Shown: one piece after another, positions 1 to 5,162 of the stretch
Position numbering within the stretch: the stretch's first letter is position 1
Layout: the number at the start of each line of letters is the position of its first letter
DNA from: an uncultured Clostridia bacterium
GTDB lineage: Bacteria; Bacillota; Clostridia; Oscillospirales; CAG-272
Assembly (NCBI GenBank): GCA_946618395.1
Contig: CAMOLD010000093.1
Span: forward strand, 1-5,303
DNA length: 5,303 nt
Direction of reading: 5' to 3'
The notes under the pieces: model-generated
Told to the model about the DNA's origin: nothing
The model's input: only the letters and a program-made list of their open reading frames with translations
Database searches by the model: none
Made by a program: the position numbers and the translations under genes

Positions 1-49
1 CTTGATAACATCCGTAGAAAGCGAATATCATAAACCGTTTCTTTTTCCT

Positions 50-130
50 CTTTTCCAAAATTCTTTTGGGTGGAGGGGGTGCAGGGGGAGGCGGGCATTT
101 TCTTTTCAGAAAAGCCCGCCTCCCCCTGCA
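50..130 (+). repeat. GC-rich palindromic intergenic repeat, copy 1
   Basis: A perfect 17-bp inverted repeat (80-96 with 114-130, outer arm TGCAGGGGGAGGCGGGC) continues, after one bulged A at 97, into a 6-bp TTTTCT/AGAAAA stem with a TTTC loop. The whole hairpin is 51 nt. On its left are a G-rich spacer and a small palindrome, CCAAAA-TTC-TTTTGG (55-69). A second copy with the same parts and the same 51-nt hairpin lies in opposite orientation at 4185-4268, so this is a repeat family rather than a lone hairpin. It begins 17 nt past the glpR stop codon and could help end or protect that transcript, but there is no U-tract right after the stem. It resembles REP or MITE-like palindromic elements; no coding capacity is seen. 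Confidence 0.75.
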
Positions 131-147
131 TATCCTTCTCCTCCCCC

Positions 148-840
148 TCACAACAAAATAACCTCTGTCAGTTGGGAGGTGTGGCAAACGGTGTAGGTAT
201 AAAGGGTATTCATTTTAGAGCGGTCCATCAAAAGCACGGCGGTTTTTGCGCGTTCGACGGCGATTTTATCAATTTCGGCGATGTCGGCGTTACCGTCGGT
301 TACGGTTCCGTCGGTCGAGAGCCCCTCGCAGGAAAGAAAGGCGATGTCGGGGTTAATCGAGCGCAGGAAGGTTTCCGCCTGCCGCCCCGAAAGGCTACCC
401 TCAATTTCGTTGTAGCGTCCGCCGGTCAAAAAGCAGGGAATGTGCATTTTGGAAAGCTGGAACAAGAGGTGCACCGAGTTGGTAATCACCTGCAAGTGCT
501 TGTATTGTTGCAAGTAGGGAAGGAGGTAGGCAAGCGTAGAAGAGCTGTTCAAAAAGATGACCTGTCCGTCGTGAAGATGCTTTGCCGCCTGCAAAGCCAG
601 CGCCTTTTTTTGCTCCTTGTTAATCTCCATACGATACCAAATGGGGTATTGGAATTCGGATTCGTTCATCATCGCGCCGCCGTGCACCCGTTTGAGCAAG
701 CCCTCTTTTTCCATCATTTGCAGGTCGCGGCGAATGGTCATCTCGCTGAAATAAAGCGTTCGGGAAAGCTCGGCGACCTTGACCGTTCCCGAGCTGTTAA
801 TGACCTCTAAAATCTTTTTTTGCCGGTTGTTCAGTTCCAT
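148..840 (-). CDS. glpR: DeoR-family transcriptional repressor, GlpR-like
   Basis: A 230-residue protein of normal DeoR-family length. The N-terminal winged helix-turn-helix spans about residues 5-57, with the family signature around VAELSRTLYFSEMTIRRDL (22-40) and the wing ending KRVHGGA (50-56). The C-terminal sugar-phosphate sensor domain spans about 75-225, with VITNS at 118-122, a TGG...SLSGRQAE motif, and a DRSK motif near the end. The usual acidic start of the ligand loop (DxGTT in relatives) reads NSSST at 98-102. The ATG at 840 is chosen because AGGAGGGG (847-854) sits 6 nt upstream and the HTH begins at once; the frame stays open to 954, but that extension crosses the promoter. The gene is divergent from a glycerol-3-phosphate dehydrogenase-like operon, so it probably represses that operon and itself and releases on binding glycerol-3-phosphate or a similar phosphate. 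The family is certain; the ligand is inferred from context. Confidence 0.9.
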   Translation of the reverse strand: MELNNRQKKILEVINSSGTVKVAELSRTLYFSEMTIRRDLQMMEKEGLLKRVHGGAMMNESEFQYPIWYRMEINKEQKKALALQAAKHLHDGQVIFLNSSSTLAYLLPYLQQYKHLQVITNSVHLLFQLSKMHIPCFLTGGRYNEIEGSLSGRQAETFLRSINPDIAFLSCEGLSTDGTVTDGNADIAEIDKIAVERAKTAVLLMDRSKMNTLYTYTVCHTSQLTEVILL

Positions 841-870
841 GCGTAGCCCCTCCTGTTCGGTTCTGTTTCT

Positions 871-899
871 ATCATACCACATTCTCGACAAAAAAACAA
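871..899 (-). promoter_or_regulatory. Predicted sigma-A promoter of glpR
   Basis: On the minus strand a -10 box TATGAT (871-876) carries a TG extension (TGG before it). A weak -35, TTGTTT (894-899), lies 17 nt upstream. The -35 ends 4 nt from the first TTTTGTTCG repeat at 904, so a repressor bound to the array could block it. Transcription would start near 864, giving a short leader with the ribosome binding site at 847-854. Confidence 0.6.
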
Positions 900-903
900 C
901 CGG

Positions 904-953
904 TTTTGTTCGATTTTTGTTCGTTTTTTGTTTGTTTTTCAAAATATCGAACA
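904..953. promoter_or_regulatory. Putative GlpR operator array with 11-nt phased repeats
   Basis: TTTTGTTCG occurs at 904-912 and 915-923, and TTTTGTTTG at 926-934, giving an exact 11-nt period. An inverted half-site, TCGAACA, lies at 947-953. Known GlpR and other DeoR-family operators are built from TTCG/CGAA-containing half-sites, so the motif content fits. The array lies between the two divergent promoters and ends 4 nt before the operon's -35 box, a position suited to repressing both. Further TGTTCG/TGTTTC half-sites occur at 854-859 and 864-869 in the glpR leader. Binding by the adjacent regulator is inferred. Confidence 0.6.
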
Positions 954-957
954 TCTA

Positions 958-986
958 TTGCCTTCGCGCGAGCGTAGTGATACAAT
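958..986 (+). promoter_or_regulatory. Predicted sigma-A promoter of the glp-like operon
   Basis: A partial -35 (TTGCCT, 958-963) is separated by 17 nt from an extended -10 (TGATACAAT, with the hexamer TACAAT at 981-986). Transcription would start near 993, leaving a leader of about 65 nt before the glpA start at 1060. The promoter directly follows the repeat array at 904-953. The weak -35 is partly compensated by the TGn extension. Confidence 0.65.
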
Positions 987-1002
987 AAACATTGGAGAAA
1001 CA

Positions 1003-1030
1003 GAAATCTTCCAAACCAAAGTTTGATTTC
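1003..1030 (+). other. Possible stem-loop in the operon leader
   Basis: GAAATC (1003-1008) is complementary to GATTTC (1025-1030), and inside it AAAC (1013-1016) is complementary to GTTT (1021-1024) around a CAAA loop. The left side has an unpaired TTCC. The structure is AU-rich and modest. It starts about 10 nt after the predicted start site and ends 12 nt before the ribosome binding site at 1043-1049, so it would not hide that site. It may stabilise the 5' end of the transcript or be incidental. Confidence 0.3.
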
Positions 1031-1059
1031 AAAAAAACAATCAAAGGAGTGGACCAAAG

Positions 1060-2499
1060 ATGAAAAAGACAGACATTGTCATCATCGGCGCAGGTGCCGT
1101 AGGCAGCGCGCTGGCACGGGAACTTGCCAAATACAAGTTGGACGTTACCGTGGTCGAAAAGAACGAGGATCTGGGCGGCGACAGCTCCAAATCCAACAGT
1201 GCCATCATCCATACGGGCTATGATGCAAAGCCGGGAACGCTGGAAAGCCAGCTGGTTGTTGCCGCAAACCCGATGTATGATAAGCTGACCAAAGACCTGG
1301 ACATCCCGTTTTCCCGCATCGGCGCATTGTTGCCCGCGTTTACCGAGGAGCAGTTCGAGCAACTGCCGGCGTTGAAACACAAGGCAATGATGAACCGCGT
1401 TTACGACATTGAATACCTGACCGGCGAGCAGACGCTGAAAATGGAGCCCAACCTCAATCCCGAGGTCAAAGGCAGCCTTTACATCCCGCGTGAGAGTATT
1501 ATCGACCCCTTCCTGCTCTGCATTGCGCTGGCCGAGAACGCCGCCGACAACGGCGTGCACTTCATGCTGGGCACCAAATGCACCGGCATCAAGGTTGAGG
1601 AAGGCGCCGTTACCACCGTGCAAACCACGGCAGGCGACATTCAAACCAAGTATGTCATCAACGCCGCCGGACTTTACTGCGACGAGATTGCCGGCTACGT
1701 TGGCAAAGCCGACTACTATGTAACCCCCCGCAAAGGTCAGTTCTACATTTTGGATAAGAACACCTCCTGCAAGGTCGGCATGATCATTCTGCCCATCCCG
1801 ACCAAGATCACCAAGGGCAAACTGATGTGCCCCACCATTCACGGCAATATGCTGGTTGGTCCTACCGCCGAGGATATGCTGGATAAGCAGGATAAGAGCA
1901 CCAATGCCGCAGGTCTGGAGAGCATTGCAACCGACGTTCGCAAGATGATCCCCAATGTCAACCTGCGCGATACCATTACCCAGTATAGCGGTCTGCGCGC
2001 ACAACGCAACCCCGAAGGTCTGAACATTGACGTTTATGACGACCTCAAGGGCTACGTCAACATTTCCGGCGTTCGTTCCACCGGCCTTACCGGTTCGGTC
2101 GCCATTGCAAAATATGTGGTTGATCTGATGATTGAGGGCGGCATGAAAGCCGAGTTCAAGACCAACTTCAACCCCATCCGCAAAGGCACGCCGATCTTTG
2201 CCGAACTTTCCAACGAGGAAAGAGCGGCTCTCATCGCCAAGGATCCGCGCTACGGCAACATCATCTGCCGTTGCGAAACGGTCACCGAGGGCCAGATTTG
2301 CGATGCAATCCACCGCACGCTGGGCGCCCGCTCGGTGGACGGTGTCAAACGCCGTCTGCGCGCCGGCATGGGCCGTTGCCAGGGCGGTTTCTGCGGTCCG
2401 CGCGTCATTGAAATTTTGGCACGCGAACTTGGCATTGCCCCCGAAGAAGTCCGCAAGAATGATCCCGGCTCCGAAATGCTGACCGGGAAAGCAAGATGA
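1060..2499 (+). CDS. glpA: FAD-dependent glycerol-3-phosphate dehydrogenase-like protein (GlpA/COG0579 type) with BFD-like [2Fe-2S] domain
   Basis: A 479-residue flavoprotein of the DAO/GlpA-LhgO group, expected to oxidise glycerol-3-phosphate to dihydroxyacetone phosphate or a related 2-hydroxy acid. The N-terminal FAD Rossmann motif is GAGAVG (10-15), with E33 for the adenosine ribose. SNSAIIHTGYD (45-55) is typical of this group. NAAGLY (201-206) and SGLR (310-313), then GVRSTGLTGS (337-346), complete the FAD domain. The C-terminal region, about 400-455, is a BFD-type [2Fe-2S] domain with C403, C405, C440 and C445 (CRC and CQGGFC). Start: ATG at 1060 with AAAGGAG (1043-1049) 10 nt upstream. 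It overlaps nothing upstream and is first in a three-gene operon divergent from a GlpR-like gene. There is no signal peptide, so it is cytoplasmic, perhaps peripheral to the membrane. The substrate is inferred from the neighbouring regulator; L-2-hydroxyglutarate-type activity is the main alternative. Confidence 0.9.
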   Translation: MKKTDIVIIGAGAVGSALARELAKYKLDVTVVEKNEDLGGDSSKSNSAIIHTGYDAKPGTLESQLVVAANPMYDKLTKDLDIPFSRIGALLPAFTEEQFEQLPALKHKAMMNRVYDIEYLTGEQTLKMEPNLNPEVKGSLYIPRESIIDPFLLCIALAENAADNGVHFMLGTKCTGIKVEEGAVTTVQTTAGDIQTKYVINAAGLYCDEIAGYVGKADYYVTPRKGQFYILDKNTSCKVGMIILPIPTKITKGKLMCPTIHGNMLVGPTAEDMLDKQDKSTNAAGLESIATDVRKMIPNVNLRDTITQYSGLRAQRNPEGLNIDVYDDLKGYVNISGVRSTGLTGSVAIAKYVVDLMIEGGMKAEFKTNFNPIRKGTPIFAELSNEERAALIAKDPRYGNIICRCETVTEGQICDAIHRTLGARSVDGVKRRLRAGMGRCQGGFCGPRVIEILARELGIAPEEVRKNDPGSEMLTGKAR

Positions 2500-2531
2500 T
2501 ACGGGAACGCCGGGAAAGGATGGAAACAACT

Positions 2532-3779
2532 ATGTCGAATAAGATTTATGATGTCATCATCGTTGGCGGCGGCCCTGCTGGTCTTGCCGCAGCTGTCGGC
2601 GCAAAGAAGGCCGGAGCCAAAGACGTTCTCATCGTCGAGCGCGATATTTCGCTCGGCGGCATTCTGGAACAATGCATTCACCCCGGATTCGGACTGAAAA
2701 CCTTTGGTGAGGAGCTCACCGGTCCGGAATATGCGCGCCGCTACATCAAAGAAGTTTTGGACCTGGGCGTAGAATACAAGCTGGAAACCATGGTGCTGGA
2801 AGTTGGCGACCATAGCGTCACCGGCATCAACTCCAAGGACGGCCTGTTCATTGCCGAGGGCAAGAGCATCGTTCTTTGCATGGGTTGCCGCGAGCGCACC
2901 CGTGGCGCCATTATGACGCCCGGAACCCGTCCGGCTGGCGTTTATACCGCCGGCGCCGCACAGCGTTTGGTCAACCGTCAAAACATGATGGTCGGCAAAA
3001 AGGTGGTCATCCTCGGTTCGGGCGATATCGGCATGATCATGGCGCGCCGCATGACGCTGGAAGGCGCCAAGGTGCTTGCCGTTGCCGAGCTGATGGACTA
3101 CACCGCAGGGCTTACCCGTAACCGCGTGCAATGCCTGGAGGATTTTGATATTCCGCTGTTGCTCTCCCACACCGTTGTGGAAATCAAGGGCAACAAGCGC
3201 GTTGAGGGCGTTGTCATTGCCGAGGTGGATCCCGCAACCAAAAAGCCGATCGAAGGCACCGAAAAACTCTACGAGTGCGATACGCTCCTGCTCTCCTGCG
3301 GTCTGATCCCGGAGAACGAGCTGAGCAAAGCCTCCGGCATCAAACTCAACCGCATCACCAGCGGGCCGGAAGTCAACCAGTTCATGCAAACCAACAAGCC
3401 GTCGGTCTTCGCCAGCGGCAACGTGGTTCACGTCAACGACCTGGCGGATAACGTTTCCGAGGAGAGCGAGCGCGCCGGCAAGTATGCCGCGCTCTACGCT
3501 GCCGGAAAGCTGACCGCCGGAGCCGAGATTCCCACCGTTCCGGGCACCAATGTTCGTTACATTTGCCCGCAGCGCGTTTGCCCCACCGAGCCGGCAACCC
3601 TGTTCTTCCGTGCCGCCGCACCGCAAAAGAATGTCACCGTCAAGGTTCTGGCAGGCGAGAAGGAGATCTTCTCCAAAAAGCTCATCAAAATCAACCCCGG
3701 TGAAATGGAAAAAGTGGAAGTCAAACCCGAACAAATCGCCGGCGCAACCCAAATCACCATCAATGTGATTGCAAACTGA
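2532..3779 (+). CDS. NAD(P)/FAD-dependent oxidoreductase, partner of the GlpA-like protein
   Basis: A 415-residue flavoprotein of the pyridine nucleotide-disulfide oxidoreductase superfamily. The FAD motif GGGPAG lies at 12-17 and a second Rossmann motif, GSGDIG, at 162-167, for NAD(P). GGILEQCIH puts C48 where classical disulfide reductases have their second active cysteine; the first cysteine is absent. A C116-M-G-C119-RER segment precedes the second nucleotide-binding domain. The C-terminal part, about 335-415, carries YICPQR and a predicted beta-rich tail. Likely role: moving electrons between the GlpA-like subunit and NAD(P) or another carrier, a place held by the unrelated GlpB in enterobacteria. 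Start: the frame is open from ATG 2496, which overlaps the glpA stop as ATGA, but homology begins at MSNKIYDVIIVGGG (ATG 2532) and AAAGGA lies at 2515-2520. Initiation at 2496 or 2520 would add 12 or 4 residues. Exact function is unproven. Confidence 0.88.
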   Translation: MSNKIYDVIIVGGGPAGLAAAVGAKKAGAKDVLIVERDISLGGILEQCIHPGFGLKTFGEELTGPEYARRYIKEVLDLGVEYKLETMVLEVGDHSVTGINSKDGLFIAEGKSIVLCMGCRERTRGAIMTPGTRPAGVYTAGAAQRLVNRQNMMVGKKVVILGSGDIGMIMARRMTLEGAKVLAVAELMDYTAGLTRNRVQCLEDFDIPLLLSHTVVEIKGNKRVEGVVIAEVDPATKKPIEGTEKLYECDTLLLSCGLIPENELSKASGIKLNRITSGPEVNQFMQTNKPSVFASGNVVHVNDLADNVSEESERAGKYAALYAAGKLTAGAEIPTVPGTNVRYICPQRVCPTEPATLFFRAAAPQKNVTVKVLAGEKEIFSKKLIKINPGEMEKVEVKPEQIAGATQITINVIAN

Positions 3780-3795
3780 AAGGAGGCAGAAGATT

Positions 3796-4170
3796 ATGAC
3801 AACCGAAAAGAAGATTATTTGCATTATTTGCCCCCAGGGTTGCAACATCACCGTTAAGGGCGACGCCGAAAAGGGCACCATCGATAGCATCGAGGGCTAC
3901 ACCTGCAAACGCGGTCTTGCTTATGCCGAAAACGAGTTTACCCACCCGTTGCGCATTCTCACCTCTTCGGTCAAAACCGAGGGCTCGAGCGCACCGCTGG
4001 TTCCTGTCCGCACCCGCACGGCAATTCCGAAGGAACTGCTGTTCAAGGGCATGGACGAAATTCGCAACATCACCGTTAAGGGCAAAGTCACCTGCGGCGA
4101 CGTCATCGTCGCCAACTTCCTGGGCACCGGCGTCGACCTCATCGCCACCGGCAGCGTAGAAGCGATTTAA
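3796..4170 (+). CDS. DUF1667 family protein, small probable Fe-S protein
   Basis: A 124-residue soluble protein, third in the operon, 16 nt after the flavoprotein. Start: ATG 3796 has AAAGGAGG (3779-3786) 9 nt upstream; the same frame opens at 3769 inside the previous gene but has no such site. The N-terminus has C9-x2-C12-P-x-G-C16 and then C37-KRG, followed by THPLRILTSSVK (49-60). That spacing and the HPxRxLTxxV tail resemble the [4Fe-4S] head domain of molybdopterin oxidoreductases such as formate dehydrogenase, but no molybdopterin domain follows. A fifth cysteine lies near residue 100 in KVTCGDV. DUF1667 (COG3862) genes are, from general knowledge, commonly found beside these same two flavoprotein genes. 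The likely role is electron-transfer subunit of the complex; this is inferred from the cysteines and context. Confidence 0.88.
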   Translation: MTTEKKIICIICPQGCNITVKGDAEKGTIDSIEGYTCKRGLAYAENEFTHPLRILTSSVKTEGSSAPLVPVRTRTAIPKELLFKGMDEIRNITVKGKVTCGDVIVANFLGTGVDLIATGSVEAI

Positions 4171-4184
4171 GGGATTGATAGACC

Positions 4185-4268
4185 TTGAGAGGGGCGGAGA
4201 CTTTTCTTGCAAGAAAATGTCCCCGCCCCTCTCAAACTCTCCCCACTCCTAAAAGAACTTTGGGTAAG
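4185..4268 (-). repeat. GC-rich palindromic intergenic repeat, copy 2
   Basis: TTGAGAGGGGCGG (4185-4197) pairs with 4223-4235. Inside it GAC/GTC and the 16-nt palindrome TTTTCTTGCAAGAAAA (4202-4217) continue the stem, with one bulged base at 4218. The hairpin is 51 nt, as in copy 1. Read on the minus strand, it lines up with copy 1 without gaps: the bulged A, the TTTTCTT...AGAAAA core and the CCAAAGTTCTTTTAGG end (4249-4264 reversed) all match, while the GC arms differ by paired changes. It starts 14 nt after the DUF1667 stop. Read from the flanking gene outwards, both copies point the same way. No U-tract follows the stem directly. Confidence 0.75.
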
Positions 4269-4280
4269 GAAAAAGGTTTA

Positions 4281-4300
4281 TTTGAATTTTAAAATTCAAA
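4281..4300. repeat. Perfect 20-bp AT-rich palindrome
   Basis: TTTGAATTTTAAAATTCAAA is identical on both strands. It lies 3 nt before the terminator stem at 4304-4327 and its last A residues form part of the leftward U-tract. It could extend the terminator as an AT cruciform or be a protein-binding site. Nothing else in the window shares it. Confidence 0.5.
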
Positions 4301-4333
4301 AAGCAGGCGGTCCGTTTGGACCGCCTGTTTTTT
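4298..4333. terminator. Bidirectional Rho-independent terminator
   Basis: A perfect 10-bp GC-rich stem, CAGGCGGTCC (4304-4313) with GGACCGCCTG (4318-4327), encloses a GTTT loop. Six T residues follow on the plus strand (4328-4333), and on the minus strand GC then five T residues (complement of 4298-4302). It lies between the convergent glp-like and zinc-ribbon operons and can end both. It starts only 7 nt beyond the stop codon of the leftward gene. Confidence 0.93.
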
Positions 4334-4339
4334 GATTGT

Positions 4340-4669
4340 TTATTCGTCGTCACAAAGCATTAAAATTCCGCTAATTGGGCTTACAAAAATCAAGCAGCAA
4401 ATCTTAAACCCAATCGAAATGGGTTCGCCGTATTTGACCTTGCGGAAATAGGAAACGGTCATTGGAACGCACCATGCAAGGGGGAACAGGAAAAGAAAGC
4501 TCATTAAAACGGTTCCCAATATCATAAAGATTCTTGCGGCAAGCTTCAAGTTGCTGGTTTCGGCCGTTCCACCGGCTTTCGGAAAGAATTTGCCGGTTGC
4601 GCAACCGCATTTCATGCAGGCAACCGCTTCATCCATCAACTGATTTCCACATTTTGTGCAATATTTCAT
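4340..4669 (-). CDS. Small zinc-ribbon membrane protein
   Basis: A 109-residue protein of unknown specific function. An N-terminal zinc ribbon has C4-x2-C7 and C18-x2-C21, with an extra C23 right after. A short linker follows, then hydrophobic stretches at about 44-75 (long enough for one kinked or two short spans) and 86-106, ending in CDDE. The expected location is the cytoplasmic membrane with the ribbon most likely cytosolic. The start at 4669 is supported by TTGGAGG (4676-4682) 6 nt upstream; this site begins right after the stop of the upstream gene (4683-4685). The two genes are 13 nt apart and share the first 23 residues' pattern (CxKCGNxLMDEAVxC), though their membrane parts differ. 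The terminator at 4298-4333 follows. Such zinc-ribbon membrane proteins are common in Clostridia and mostly uncharacterised. Confidence 0.85.
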   Translation of the reverse strand: MKYCTKCGNQLMDEAVACMKCGCATGKFFPKAGGTAETSNLKLAARIFMILGTVLMSFLFLFPLAWCVPMTVSYFRKVKYGEPISIGFKICCLIFVSPISGILMLCDDE

Positions 4670-4682
4670 ATAGAACCTCCAA

Positions 4683-5135
4683 TTATAAGCCTAACAAGGT
4701 CGAAACGAAATATCCGAGTTCCGAATAAAGCAAAATGGTATAAACAATGTTGGCAACAAGCGAAATACCGCCAAACGCCAATCCGAGAATCGGCAAAACC
4801 TTATTGTTTGCGCTGAGGTGTTTGATGCCGGTAATAATTGCCAGCAAAGCGCAGCAGCCAAGTCCCGCTGCCGAGCAAACGCCTGTCAATGTAAACAGAA
4901 GATTGTCTGCCAAGATATAAAACAAAAAGTTGATAACGGTGGAAATCAAAGCAAGAATACCAAGAGTAAGGGGAATCCAGCCGGATTTTGTGCTATCGGC
5001 TTCTACAATCTTTGTCACGGTGGTGACATTTTTTTGGGGGCGAGGCTGTTTGTTGGGTTGTCCGACCAGGCAGCCGCATTTGGTGCAAACGACCGCTTCG
5101 TCCATCAACTCATTTCCGCATTTTGAACAGAACAT
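4683..5135 (-). CDS. Zinc-ribbon protein with three predicted membrane segments
   Basis: A 150-residue protein; the family is recognisable but its function is not. The N-terminal zinc ribbon has C3-x2-C6 and C17-x2-C20, plus C22. A polar linker rich in Lys, Pro, Gln and Thr covers about 26-50, then hydrophobic segments lie at about 54-75, 80-104 and 113-137. This layout resembles the many zinc_ribbon_2 plus small-membrane-domain proteins (DUF4190-like in shape), with the ribbon probably cytosolic. The start at 5135 has AAGGAG (5144-5149) 8 nt upstream, and a near-consensus promoter lies at 5190-5218. It is the first gene of a two-gene operon with the paralogous-N-terminus gene at 4340-4669. 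Its base composition is visibly more AT-rich than the glp-like genes. Confidence 0.85.
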   Translation of the reverse strand: MFCSKCGNELMDEAVVCTKCGCLVGQPNKQPRPQKNVTTVTKIVEADSTKSGWIPLTLGILALISTVINFLFYILADNLLFTLTGVCSAAGLGCCALLAIITGIKHLSANNKVLPILGLAFGGISLVANIVYTILLYSELGYFVSTLLGL

Positions 5136-5162
5136 TTTGTTTTCTCCTTTTTCTTTTTTATA

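Noticed and set aside
1..33. Possible C-terminus of a rightward gene (LDNIRRKRIS then stop) at the left edge
   Set aside because: Only ten codons are visible and there is no motif; a short leftward frame from 31 is equally possible. Neither can be supported.
70..810. Plus-strand open frame of 246 codons opposite glpR
   Set aside because: It starts inside the palindromic repeat and has no known motif; the opposite strand encodes a full DeoR-family protein.
904..934. Short repeats as a CRISPR-like array
   Set aside because: The units are only 9 nt long with 2-nt spacing and lie in a divergent promoter region, which fits operator sites, not repeat-spacer structure.
841..954. N-terminal extension of glpR to an ATG at 954
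   Set aside because: The extra 38 residues would be read from the operator repeats and the promoter, and the ATG at 840 has a strong, well-spaced ribosome binding site and begins the HTH domain as in relatives.
955..2529. Long minus-strand open frame of 524 codons opposite the glpA-like gene
   Set aside because: The plus strand has clear FAD and Fe-S motifs and a ribosome binding site. The antisense product is low in recognisable motifs and rich in Ala, Gly, Val and Asn, as expected from a reverse shadow of a codon-biased gene.
2496..2531. Earlier starts (ATG 2496 or 2520) for the second flavoprotein
   Set aside because: The extra residues (MIRERRERMETT) do not fit the family N-terminus; ATG 2532 has AAAGGA upstream. 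The ATGA overlap at 2496 could still allow some coupled initiation, so the rejection is not absolute.
2250..3890. Long minus-strand open frame of 546 codons opposite the flavoprotein gene
   Set aside because: It spans three plus-strand genes and their junctions, has no ribosome binding site or family motif, and mirrors the codon bias of the real genes.
4818..5126. Plus-strand open frame opposite the second zinc-ribbon gene
   Set aside because: It has no ribosome binding site or motif and lies wholly opposite a gene with a zinc ribbon, membrane segments and a clear promoter.
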